Assembly (NCBI RefSeq): GCF_004114935.1
Contig: NZ_CP022221.1
Coordinates: 8,081,001-8,145,000, forward strand
Direction: 5' to 3'
Source: Bradyrhizobium zhanjiangense
GTDB taxonomy: Bacteria; Pseudomonadota; Alphaproteobacteria; Rhizobiales; Xanthobacteraceae
DNA: 64,000 nucleotides
This document shows positions 27,955 through 35,606 of this stretch, in pieces. Within the stretch, counting starts at the first letter, position 1, and each line of letters begins with the position of its first letter. The position numbers and the translations under genes are program-made. Under the pieces are notes generated by a model. The model was given only the letters and a program-made list of their open reading frames with translations. It was not told the origin of the DNA and ran no database searches.

Positions 27955-29124
27955 CTACTCCGCCAGCGCCTTCATTTCCTTGTAGAGATCGGATTTGCCC
28001 TCGAAGCCGATGCCTGCCAGCTCCGGCATGGTGATGTGGCCGTTCTCGACGCGGACGCCGTCCGGGAAGCCGCCATAGGGCTGGAACAGGTCGGGGTAGC
28101 TTTCGTTGCCGCCGAGGCCCAAGCCGGCTGCAATGTTGAGCGACATCTGGTGGCCGCCATGCGGGATGCAGCGGCTGGGGGACCAGCCATAGGTCTTCAG
28201 CACCTCCAGCGTGCGCTGATATTCGCAGAGGCCGTAGGACAGTGCGCAGTCGAATTGCAGCCAATCGCGATCGGGGCGCATGCCGCCGTAGCGGATCAGG
28301 TTGCGGGCGTCCTGGTGGCTGAACAGGTTTTCGCCGGTTGCCATTGGGCCCGGATAGAACTCGGCGAGCGCGGCTTGCAGCGCGTAATCGAGGGGATCGC
28401 CGACCTCCTCGTACCAGAACAAGGGATAATCGCGCAGCATTTTTGCGTAGGCGATGCCGGTCTCGAGGTTGAAGCGGCCATTGGCGTCGACGGCGAGCTG
28501 TGCGTCCTTGCCGATCTCCTTCAGCACCGCCTCGATGCGGGTGCGGTCCTCCTCGATCGGCGCACCGCCGATCTTCATCTTCACGACGTTGTAGCCGCGG
28601 TCGAGATAGCCGCGCATCTCGCCGCGCAGCATCGAGAGGTCCTTGCCGGGATAGTAATAGCCGCCGGCGGCATAGACGAACACGCGCGGATTGGCGGTCA
28701 CGCCGTGACGCTCGGCAAGCAGGCGGAACAGCGGCTTGCCCGCGATCTTCGCCACCGCGTCCCACACCGCCATATCGATGGTGCCGACCGCGACCGAGCG
28801 CTCGCCATGGCCGCCCGGCTTCTCGTTGGTCATCATCGCGGCCCAGACCTTGTCGGGGTCGAGATTGTCGCCGGCGGCATCGAGCAGCGAGTTCGGATCA
28901 GCTTCGAGAATGCGCGCGGCAAAGCGCTCGCGGATCAGACCGCCCTGCCCGTAACGGCCGTTGGAGTTGAAGCCGTAGCCGACGACACGCTTGCCGTCGC
29001 GCACCACGTCGGTGACGACGGCAACCAGGCTCGTCGTCATCTTGGTGAAGTCGATATAGGCGTTGCGGATCGGCGAGGAGATCGGTTTGGTGATTTCGCG
29101 GACGTCGACGATGCGGACGGACAT
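27955..29124 (-). CDS. tarD: D-tartrate dehydratase (enolase superfamily)
   Basis: 389-residue Mg-dependent enzyme that removes water from D-tartrate to give oxaloacetate. I chose ATG 29124, which gives the MSVRIVDVREI start known for this protein. All residues established for the Bradyrhizobium japonicum enzyme are in register: Lys102, the KMK motif with Lys184, metal ligands Asp213, Glu239 and Glu265, and His322. The DANGRFN and WYEEVGDPLD segments confirm the mandelate-racemase subgroup. It lies downstream of the amidase-peroxidase-DUF3297 genes in the same direction and is bracketed by two oppositely oriented family A repeats. Confidence 0.95.
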   Translation of the reverse strand: MSVRIVDVREITKPISSPIRNAYIDFTKMTTSLVAVVTDVVRDGKRVVGYGFNSNGRYGQGGLIRERFAARILEADPNSLLDAAGDNLDPDKVWAAMMTNEKPGGHGERSVAVGTIDMAVWDAVAKIAGKPLFRLLAERHGVTANPRVFVYAAGGYYYPGKDLSMLRGEMRGYLDRGYNVVKMKIGGAPIEEDRTRIEAVLKEIGKDAQLAVDANGRFNLETGIAYAKMLRDYPLFWYEEVGDPLDYALQAALAEFYPGPMATGENLFSHQDARNLIRYGGMRPDRDWLQFDCALSYGLCEYQRTLEVLKTYGWSPSRCIPHGGHQMSLNIAAGLGLGGNESYPDLFQPYGGFPDGVRVENGHITMPELAGIGFEGKSDLYKEMKALAE

Positions 29125-29145
29125 GGGGGTTGGCCTTTCACTTTC

Positions 29146-29231
29146 GTCATTGCGAGCGAAGCGAAGCAATCCAGGCTGCTACCCGCGGAAGGACTCTGGA
29201 TTGCTTCGTCGCAAGGGCTCCTCGCAATGAC
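29146..29231 (-). repeat. Palindromic repeat family A, copy 3, reversed
   Basis: Inverted relative to copies 1, 2 and 4. It occupies most of the gap between the DUF3297 stop and the tartrate dehydratase start, so it would be transcribed inside the 5' leader if the genes are one unit. Confidence 0.88.
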
Positions 29232-29261
29232 GAGGAGAGAGCGGCGCGCGCTCAGCTCAAA

Positions 29262-29504
29262 CTATTTCTTTCCCCTGAAATACGGCTCGACGGGACCATG
29301 CACCTTGATGGTCAGCGGGTTGCCGTAGCGATCCTTGGCGTTGCCGGCGGTGACGCGGACCCAGCCTTCGCTGATGCAGTATTCCTCGACATTGGTCTTC
29401 TCGATGCCCTTGAAGCGGATGCCGACGTCGCGCGCCAGGATGTCCGCGTTGTAATAGGGGCTGTTCGGATCGACCGACAGGCGGTCCGGAAATTCGTCGC
29501 TCAT
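29262..29504 (-). CDS. DUF3297 family protein
   Basis: 80-residue cytoplasmic protein starting MSDEFPDRLSVDPNSPYYN and ending PVEPYFRGKK, the typical size and signature of DUF3297, a family found next to glutathione peroxidase genes. I chose ATG 29504; the longer open frame would overlap the peroxidase gene. The gene begins 11 bases after that gene's stop, so the two are almost certainly co-transcribed. No biochemical function is known to me. Confidence 0.88.
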   Translation of the reverse strand: MSDEFPDRLSVDPNSPYYNADILARDVGIRFKGIEKTNVEEYCISEGWVRVTAGNAKDRYGNPLTIKVHGPVEPYFRGKK

Positions 29505-29515
29505 GATTGTCTCGC

Positions 29516-29992
29516 TCACAGCAGTGTTTCGATTTGATTGCGCAATCCTTCGGGCCGCGCGGTCGGCGCGTAGCGCGCGACCACCTTGCCGGCACGGTCC
29601 ACCAGGAATTTGGTGAAATTCCATTTGATGGAGGCGCCCAAGAGTCCGGATTGCTGCCGTTTCAGGTACTCATACAGAGGGTGTGCGTTGGCGCCGTTGA
29701 CGTCGATCTTCTCGAACAGCGGAAAGGTGACGTCGTAATTGGTCGAACAGAACGCCTGGATCTCGTCCGCCTGTCCCGGCTCCTGCGCGCCGAACTGGTT
29801 GCAGGGAAAGCCGAGCACCGAGAAGCCGCGCGGCGACAGATCGCGATAGAGATTCTCCAACCCGCGATATTGCGGCGTGAAGCCGCATTTGCTCGCGGTG
29901 TTGACGATCAGCAGCACCTGTCCCTCGAAACGGCGCATCGGCACCTCGTCGCCGGCGAGCGAGTTGGCCTTGAAGTCGTAGATGGCGGTCAT
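29516..29992 (-). CDS. Glutathione peroxidase (thioredoxin-dependent type)
   Basis: 158-residue thiol peroxidase that reduces hydroperoxides. The catalytic tetrad is visible: Cys in NTASKCGFTPQY, Gln in FPCNQFG, and Trp-Asn in IKWNFTKFLV. The bacterial Cys (not selenocysteine) form usually takes electrons from thioredoxin. I chose ATG 29992, two bases after the amidase stop; the longer frame lies inside the amidase gene. A small DUF3297 gene follows. Confidence 0.94.
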   Translation of the reverse strand: MTAIYDFKANSLAGDEVPMRRFEGQVLLIVNTASKCGFTPQYRGLENLYRDLSPRGFSVLGFPCNQFGAQEPGQADEIQAFCSTNYDVTFPLFEKIDVNGANAHPLYEYLKRQQSGLLGASIKWNFTKFLVDRAGKVVARYAPTARPEGLRNQIETLL

Positions 29993-29994
29993 CG

Positions 29995-31395
29995 CTAGCC
30001 CACGGGATCGATCGGCGACGGCGGCACGCCGCCGGCCTCGATCGCTTCGCCTGCGAGCAAGCACAGATCCTCCCGGTAGCGGCCGGAGACGATGTGCACG
30101 CCGACCGGCGCCTTGCCGACGAGACCGGTGGAGACCACGAGCCCCGGCAAGCCCATGAAGGGAATCGCAATCTGCGGCAGCTGCGCTTCCCAGACGCGCT
30201 TGAAGGACTCGTCATCCTTGAGGTCGAGATGATCGGGGAACGGCAGCTCGCCGGAGACCGGCGTCAGCAGCACGGCATATTTTTCGAAGAACAGCATCCA
30301 TTCGCGGGTTAGCGTCGCGCGGCGGGTCAGCGCCTTCGCGTAATTCGCCTGGTCCATCGGTGTGACCCTGCTGCGGTTGCCGCGTAGGCACGCCAGCGCG
30401 CCGGGATCGCCCTCGCGCTCGGCCGCCTCTAGCTGCGCCTCGTAGCCGTCGCCGAGCCACAGCTTGATCTGCCACTCGACCGCCTCGCGCGTCGGCGGCG
30501 TATCCTCGATGATGTCGACGGTCCAGCCAGCGCGCTCCAGCCGCTTGCCGGCATCGCTCACCGCCGCCTTCACCTCCGGCGTGGTGGCAAGGCCGCCCGG
30601 ATTGAGACAGAGCGCGGCACGCTTCGGCCGTGCGGGGCCTTCCAGCGGCACCGGCACGAACCAGGGATCGCGGATGTCGCGGGCCGACATCGCGGCGAGC
30701 GAGATGCGCAAGTCGTTGACGGTGCGCGCCAGCGGGCCAGAGACCGCCATGATCTGCGGCCCGATCGGGCGCTCCGGCAGCGCGGGATTGAAAGCGGGAA
30801 TACGGCCGAGCGTCGGGCGCAGGCCGTGCACGCCGCAGGCATAGGCGGGATAGCGGATCGAGCCGGCGATGTCGGTGCCGTGGGCGATGTGGCCGATGCC
30901 GGCCGCGACCGCCGAGCCGGCGCCGCCGGAGGAGCCGCCGGGAGTCAGCGAAGCATCGCGGGGGTTCTTGGTGTCGCCATGGATCAGATTGGTGGTGAAC
31001 CAGCGGTAGGAGAAGGCCGGACAATTGGTGCGGCCGAGCAGGATGGCGCCGGCTTTGCGGAAATTGGCGACCACCGGGTTGTCCTCGCGCGCGATCGCGT
31101 CGCGCTGGAGTTTCAGGCCGTTGGTGGTGGCAAAGCCTTCCTGGTCGACATTCGCCTTGATGGTGACGGGCACGCCGGCGAGCACGCCGGGGTCCTCGCC
31201 CCGCGCGATGGCGGCGTCGACGGCGTCAGCCTGTTTGAGCACGTCGTCCGGCCGGTGGTCGATCACCGCGTTGAGCGCGGGATTGACGGCGTCCAGGCGG
31301 GCGAGACCGGCCTTGGCGGCCTCCCTGGCGGATACCTTTTTGGACTTGACGAGGGTGGCGAGGTCGGCGGCCGACAGGCGCCAGAGATCTTGCAT
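29995..31395 (-). CDS. Amidase (amidase signature family)
   Basis: 466-residue hydrolase. The Ser-cisSer-Lys triad is recognisable: Lys in GVPVTIKANVDQ, the glycine/serine stretch TPGGSSGGAGSAVAAG, and the nucleophile Ser in GTDIAGSIRYPA. I chose ATG 31395, preceded by GGAGCAAGCC; the open frame extends back through the repeat at 31517-31601 and is not coding there. It is distinct from GatA because no gatB/gatC genes are near. It is the first gene of the minus-strand unit amidase, peroxidase, DUF3297. The substrate amide is unknown. Confidence 0.92.
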   Translation of the reverse strand: MQDLWRLSAADLATLVKSKKVSAREAAKAGLARLDAVNPALNAVIDHRPDDVLKQADAVDAAIARGEDPGVLAGVPVTIKANVDQEGFATTNGLKLQRDAIAREDNPVVANFRKAGAILLGRTNCPAFSYRWFTTNLIHGDTKNPRDASLTPGGSSGGAGSAVAAGIGHIAHGTDIAGSIRYPAYACGVHGLRPTLGRIPAFNPALPERPIGPQIMAVSGPLARTVNDLRISLAAMSARDIRDPWFVPVPLEGPARPKRAALCLNPGGLATTPEVKAAVSDAGKRLERAGWTVDIIEDTPPTREAVEWQIKLWLGDGYEAQLEAAEREGDPGALACLRGNRSRVTPMDQANYAKALTRRATLTREWMLFFEKYAVLLTPVSGELPFPDHLDLKDDESFKRVWEAQLPQIAIPFMGLPGLVVSTGLVGKAPVGVHIVSGRYREDLCLLAGEAIEAGGVPPSPIDPVG

Positions 31396-31516
31396 GGCTT
31401 GCTCCGTATGACCGGCGTCTTTTAGCGCCGGGACCGCGGCAAAGCCATGCGGATTTCGCAGGGGCGAAGGGCGGGTTTGGTGCCGGAGTGGTGCCTCATT
31501 CTCCGTCATTTTCTCC

Positions 31517-31601
31517 GTCATTGCGAGGAGCCCTTGCGACGAAGCAATCCAGAGTCTTGCCGCGGAGGGATTCTGGATTGCTTCGCTACGCTCGCAATGA
31601 C
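31517..31601 (+). repeat. Palindromic repeat family A, copy 4
   Basis: Arms GTCATTGCGAG (31517-31527) and CTCGCAATGAC (31591-31601) with the inner GAAGCAATCCAGA / TTCTGGATTGCTTC pair, same orientation as copy 1. It lies between the DUF6894 gene and the amidase gene. Confidence 0.9.
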
Positions 31602-31639
31602 GTGGAGGGAGCCGCGCGCCCCTTACCCGTCCGCGGGCC

Positions 31640-31897
31640 TCAATGCCTTGTCGCGGACTGGTCCGGCATGTCCAGCAGCGCCTCGGTGAAGGGAAACTCC
31701 AGCACGATCTCCCCGTCATCGTCGGTCACCTCGATGACGGCCTCGAGCAGGGCCGGCTGGGCACCCTCCGACTTCACCACCTCCAGGATCATCTGGCGGG
31801 CGACCTCCCACGCGCGATCGGGGTTGCGCAGATCCTCGCCGTCAGGATCCACGATCAGTTCGTCGCCGATACGGGTGTTGAAGAAATATCTTGGCAT
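31640..31897 (-). CDS. DUF6894-like small protein
   Basis: 85-residue cytoplasmic protein starting MPRYFFNTRIGDELIVDPDGEDL and containing AWEVARQMILEVVKSEG. This start and the DxxG-D/E-x-L pattern are typical of the small DUF6894 proteins that occur in many copies in Bradyrhizobium genomes. Function unknown. It is divergent from pqqA across 260 bases and upstream of a family A repeat. Confidence 0.8.
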   Translation of the reverse strand: MPRYFFNTRIGDELIVDPDGEDLRNPDRAWEVARQMILEVVKSEGAQPALLEAVIEVTDDDGEIVLEFPFTEALLDMPDQSATRH

Positions 31898-31958
31898 GCC
31901 TGATCCAATGGGGTCGCCTGCGGCCGATTGGAAGCCGTTCTATACTCACAACTGCTTT

Positions 31959-31972
31959 ATCCCGACAGGGAT
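31959..31972. promoter_or_regulatory. Short palindrome in the pqq upstream region
   Basis: ATCCC-gaca-GGGAT lies about 190 bases before pqqA in the only spacer that can hold the pqq promoter (31898-32157). I see no convincing -35/-10 pair, so the site is a weak candidate. Confidence 0.2.
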
Positions 31973-32157
31973 CACGACCTATCGGCGTTTTTTTGCGTCC
32001 GTCAGTAGCTGATCTTACGGCCACAATATGCTCTCTTTGCAGCGCAACAATTCCCGGCCTACTACCTTGGTCGGGAAAATTTCACTGGCGAACTTCTCCG
32101 CCCGCATTAACTTGAGCGCGGGCGGATACGTCCGGTTTCGCGAAAATGGAGAGCCAA

Positions 32158-32238
32158 ATGGCCTGGAAAGCCCCGAAGATCGTCGAAGTGCCCTGCGGCA
32201 TGGAAATCAACATGTATGTGAGCGCCACCCGCAAGTAA
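32158..32238 (+). CDS. pqqA: PQQ precursor peptide PqqA
   Basis: 26-codon gene (MAWKAPKIVEVPCGMEINMY, then VSATRK). The two residues that become PQQ, Glu16 and Tyr20, are present with the invariant E-x3-Y spacing, and the MxWxxPxxxExxxGMEIxxY pattern matches PqqA throughout. PqqE joins Glu and Tyr with PqqD as carrier; the peptide is then cut out and matured by PqqB and PqqC. GGAGAGCCAA precedes the ATG. It is the first gene of the pqq operon, 129 bases before pqqB, with a base-paired region between. Confidence 0.96.
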   Translation: MAWKAPKIVEVPCGMEINMYVSATRK

Positions 32239-32263
32239 GCGGCGGGCGATTTCGCGTTCTGCG

Positions 32264-32342
32264 CCGGTGGATCTTTCAGTCACGACGCGTTGCCGAAAGA
32301 AAGAATCTGTGTCGGCATTTGCGTCGGCCTGAGATCCACCGG
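32264..32342 (+). promoter_or_regulatory. Predicted RNA structure between pqqA and pqqB
   Basis: CCGGTGGATCT (32264-32274) is the perfect inverse of AGATCCACCGG (32332-32342). Inside the loop, TGCCGA (32291-32296) pairs with TCGGCA (32312-32317). The structure ends 25 bases before the pqqB start. It could reduce readthrough or protect the pqqA message, giving more peptide than enzyme; that role is inference. Confidence 0.5.
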
Positions 32343-32367
32343 GTATGTTCCCTCCAGGAGACGGATC

Positions 32368-33297
32368 ATGCTTCGCGTCGTCGTCCTGGGCGCCGCAGCC
32401 GGCGGCGGAGTGCCGCAATGGAATTGCGGCTGCGAGGGCTGCCGAGCAGCCCGTGCCAGCGGCCATGACCTCTTGCGAACCCAGGCGTCGGTCGCCTTCA
32501 GCGGCGACGGCGAGCACTGGTTCCTGATCAACGCCTCCCCCGACCTTCGCCAGCAATTGAACGCCACGCCGCAGTTGCACCCGAAGGCTGGCGCGCTGCG
32601 CCACACGCCGATTGCGGGCGTGATCCTGACCAACGGCGAAGTCGACGCGGTCGCAGGCCTGCTGTCGATGCGCGAGGGCTCGCCCTTCACGATTTACGCG
32701 CATGAGAAGGTGCTGGCTATCCTGAAGAGCAACAGCATCTTCAACGTGCTGAACGAGAAGAACGTACGGCGCCAGCCGACCGACATCGGCGAGCCGTTCG
32801 AGCCGCGACTGCCGGACGGCGCGCGTTCAGGGATCGAGGTGCTGCCGTTCGCGGTGCCGGGCAAGTCGGCCTGGTATCTGGAAGGCAAGGCCCATCCTGG
32901 CGGAGAGACCGGCGACGGCGATACGCTGGGCCTGAAGATCACCGACAAGACAAGCGGCAAGTGCTTCTATTTCATCGCCGCGTGCGCCGAGGTCACCGAT
33001 GCGCTCAAGGCCGAGATCGACGGCGCGGCGCTGGTGTTCTTCGACGGCACGGTCTGGCGCGACGACGAGATGATCAGGGCCGGGCTCGGCCACAAGACCG
33101 GCAAGAGCATGGGCCATGTCGCGATGTCCGGCGCCGACGGCGCGATCGCGCGGCTGGCTGACCTCACTATCGACAGGAAGATTTTTCTGCATATCAATAA
33201 CTCGAATCCGGCACTGCTGCCCGCTTCACCCGAGCGGAAAGCGACTGAAGAGGCGAGCTGGCAGATACCCGCGGATGGAACGGAGATTGTGCTGTGA
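32368..33297 (+). CDS. pqqB: PQQ biosynthesis protein PqqB
   Basis: 309-residue metallo-beta-lactamase-fold protein, now regarded as the iron-dependent hydroxylase that oxidises the Glu-Tyr intermediate before PqqC acts. I chose ATG 32368 with CAGGAG seven bases upstream and the canonical MLRVVVLGAAAGGGVPQWNC start; the longer frame extends into the structured leader. The CxCxxC zinc site is at Cys20, Cys22 and Cys25. The HINNSNPAL segment near the C-terminus is also characteristic. Its stop overlaps the pqqC start. Confidence 0.96.
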   Translation: MLRVVVLGAAAGGGVPQWNCGCEGCRAARASGHDLLRTQASVAFSGDGEHWFLINASPDLRQQLNATPQLHPKAGALRHTPIAGVILTNGEVDAVAGLLSMREGSPFTIYAHEKVLAILKSNSIFNVLNEKNVRRQPTDIGEPFEPRLPDGARSGIEVLPFAVPGKSAWYLEGKAHPGGETGDGDTLGLKITDKTSGKCFYFIAACAEVTDALKAEIDGAALVFFDGTVWRDDEMIRAGLGHKTGKSMGHVAMSGADGAIARLADLTIDRKIFLHINNSNPALLPASPERKATEEASWQIPADGTEIVL

Positions 33298-34073
33298 ATG
33301 CCGCGTCACTGACAGGAATGACCGCGCTCTCGATCGGCAAGGACATCAAGCTCACTAGCGCCGAGGAACTCGAGGCGTCGCTGCGCCATATCGGGGCGAC
33401 GCGCTATCACAGCCTGCATCCGTTCCATAAGCTGCTGCATGGTGGCAAGCTGAACAAGGGTCAGGTGCAGGCCTGGGCGCTGAACCGCTACTATTACCAG
33501 AGCACGATCCCGATCAAGGACGCGGTCGTCATCTCGCGCTTCCGCGACCGCGCCACGCGCCTGGAATGGCGCCACCGCATCGAGGACCATGACGGCGACG
33601 TCGGCAGCGAGGGCGGCATCGAGCGCTGGCTCAAGCTGACCGAAGGCCTCGGCCTCGACACGGCTTACGTGGAATCGACCGAAGGCATCCTGCCGGCGAC
33701 GCGCTTTGCGGTCGAAGCCTATGTCCATTACTGCCGCGAGAAGAGCCCGCTGGAGGCGATCGCCTCCTCGCTCACCGAGTTGTTCGCGCCGAACCTGCAC
33801 GAAGAGCGCATCTCCGGCATGCTGGCGCATTACGACTTCGTCAACCCCGACATCATGAGCTACTTCAAGCGACGCCTGACTCAGGCGCCGCGCGATGCGG
33901 GCTTTGCGCTCGACTATGTCAAGGCGCATGCCACGACGCCGGAGCAGCGCGCGCAGGTGTGCAACGCGCTGATCTTCAAGACCAACGTGCTGTGGGTGCA
34001 GCTGGACGCACTCCAACACGCCTATGTCGAGGGTCACATTCCGCCGGGCGCCTTCGTGCCCAAGGAAAACTAA
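33294..34073 (+). CDS. pqqC: Pyrroloquinoline-quinone synthase PqqC
   Basis: 259-residue cofactorless oxidase that performs the final ring closure and eight-electron oxidation to PQQ. The fold signature is clear: RYHSLHPFHKLLHGG, NRYYYQSTIPIKDA and RIEDHDGDVGSEGGIERW. The best start is GTG 33294, which overlaps the pqqB stop and couples translation; an internal ATG at 33318 is a weaker alternative. It lies 25 bases before pqqD. Confidence 0.96.
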   Translation: MNAASLTGMTALSIGKDIKLTSAEELEASLRHIGATRYHSLHPFHKLLHGGKLNKGQVQAWALNRYYYQSTIPIKDAVVISRFRDRATRLEWRHRIEDHDGDVGSEGGIERWLKLTEGLGLDTAYVESTEGILPATRFAVEAYVHYCREKSPLEAIASSLTELFAPNLHEERISGMLAHYDFVNPDIMSYFKRRLTQAPRDAGFALDYVKAHATTPEQRAQVCNALIFKTNVLWVQLDALQHAYVEGHIPPGAFVPKEN

Positions 34074-34098
34074 GAAGGCGAGCTAACGAGGAACAGCA

Positions 34099-34410
34099 AT
34101 GGCCGAGCCGCGGAACATCAGCGTCAGCGAGGCAAGCCGCCCCGTGCTGCCGCGGCATGCCAAGCTGAAGTATGATGAGACGCGACAAGTCTGGGTGATC
34201 CTGGCGCCAGAACGGGTGCTGGCCCCGGACGAGATCGCGGTCGAGGTCTTGCAGCTCTGCGACGGCCAGCGCAATGTCGGCGACGTCGCCGATCAGCTGG
34301 CGGCGAAATACGCCGCGCCGCGCGAGGCGATCCTCGCCGACGTCATCGTCATGCTGCAGGACCTAGCCGACAAGGGCTTTCTCACGGAGGCCCGGGAGAA
34401 GACGTCATGA
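34099..34410 (+). CDS. pqqD: PQQ peptide chaperone PqqD
   Basis: 103-residue winged-helix RiPP recognition element that binds PqqA and presents it to PqqE. Typical segments are RPVLPRHAKLKYDETRQVWV, LLAPERVL-type ILAPERVLAPDEIAVEVL, and CDGQRNVGDVADQLAAKY. ATGA overlap couples it to pqqE. Confidence 0.95.
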   Translation: MAEPRNISVSEASRPVLPRHAKLKYDETRQVWVILAPERVLAPDEIAVEVLQLCDGQRNVGDVADQLAAKYAAPREAILADVIVMLQDLADKGFLTEAREKTS

Positions 34411-35606
34411 GCGATGTGCTCGGCAATCCCACCATCCCGCCAGATGTCAGCGACAGCCTCGCGGTCCTGGAGAAGCAGCGCTCGACGGCGGAGACCTTCG
34501 GCATTCCGCTCGCCGTGCTGCTCGAAATCACCCATCGCTGCCCGCTGCAGTGCCCCTATTGCTCCAACCCGGTCGAGCTCGACCGCTCGAGCAAGGAGCT
34601 CACGACAGAGGAATGGAAGAAGGTGCTGAGCGAGCTCGCCGAGATCGGCGTGCTCCAGGTGCATTTCTCCGGCGGCGAGCCGACGGCGCGGAAGGACCTG
34701 GTCGAGTTGGTCAAGCACGCCAGCGACGCCGGCCTCTATACCAACCTGATCACCTCGGCCGTGCTGCTGACGCGCGACAAGCTCAGCGATCTTGCGGATG
34801 CCGGGCTCTGCCACGTCCAGATCAGCTTCCAGGGCGTCGAAGAGGGCCTTGCCGATCGCGTCGCCGGTTACAAAAACGGTCACCGCAAGAAGCTCGAAGT
34901 CGCCAGATGGACGCGCGAGCTCGATTTGCCGCTCACCGTGAACGCGGTGATGCACCGGCAGAACCTGCACCAGCTTCCCGACATCATCCAGATGGCGGTC
35001 GATCTCGATGCCGACCGGCTCGAGGTCGCCAATGTGCAATATTACGGCTGGGCGCTGAAGAACCGCGCCGCGCTGATGCCGACCGTGGCGCAGCTCGACG
35101 AATGCACCTGCCTCGTCGAGGAGGCGCGCGAACGCCTGAAGGGCACACTCGCGATCGACTACGTCGTTCCCGACTATTACGCGCTGCGGCCGAAGAAATG
35201 CATGGGCGGCTGGGGCCGGCAGTTCTTCAACATCTCGCCCGCCGGCAAGGTGCTGCCCTGCCACGCCGCCGAGAGCATTACCGGGCTCGAGTTCGAATCC
35301 GTGCGCTCCAATCACTCGATTGCCTGGATCTGGCAGAACTCCGACGCCTTCAACCGCTATCGCGGCACCGGGTGGATGAAGGAGCCGTGCAAGTCTTGCG
35401 AATTCCGCGAGATCGATTTCGGCGGCTGCCGCTGCCAGGCCTTCGCGCTGACGGGCGATGCCGCCAACACCGATCCGGCCTGCGCGCTGTCGCCGCTGCA
35501 CGAGACCATCTTCAAGCAGGCCGAGCGCGAGGCCGAGGGCGAGACTAACCGCTTCCTCTATCGCAACTTCGCCGGCGGCACTCTGGAATCCGAGAATGGG
35601 ACCTGA
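34407..35606 (+). CDS. pqqE: PqqA peptide cyclase PqqE (radical SAM)
   Basis: 399-residue radical SAM enzyme that forms the C-C bond between Glu and Tyr of PqqA. The SAM cluster motif CxxxCxxC is Cys45, Cys49, Cys52 (RCPLQCPYCSNP). A SPASM domain follows near the C-terminus with a run of cysteines (KKCMGGWGRQ, LPCHAAES, EPCKSCEFREIDFGGCRCQ, DPACALSP) for auxiliary Fe-S clusters. The frame overlaps pqqD by four bases and the next hydrolase gene by 11. Confidence 0.97.
   Translation: MSDVLGNPTIPPDVSDSLAVLEKQRSTAETFGIPLAVLLEITHRCPLQCPYCSNPVELDRSSKELTTEEWKKVLSELAEIGVLQVHFSGGEPTARKDLVELVKHASDAGLYTNLITSAVLLTRDKLSDLADAGLCHVQISFQGVEEGLADRVAGYKNGHRKKLEVARWTRELDLPLTVNAVMHRQNLHQLPDIIQMAVDLDADRLEVANVQYYGWALKNRAALMPTVAQLDECTCLVEEARERLKGTLAIDYVVPDYYALRPKKCMGGWGRQFFNISPAGKVLPCHAAESITGLEFESVRSNHSIAWIWQNSDAFNRYRGTGWMKEPCKSCEFREIDFGGCRCQAFALTGDAANTDPACALSPLHETIFKQAEREAEGETNRFLYRNFAGGTLESENGT

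Noticed and set aside
31396..31719. N-terminal extension of the amidase by 108 codons
   Set aside because: The extension translates the palindromic repeat at 31517-31601 and part of the DUF6894 gene in another frame. The family start MQDLWRLSAADLATLV with its ribosome site is at 31395.
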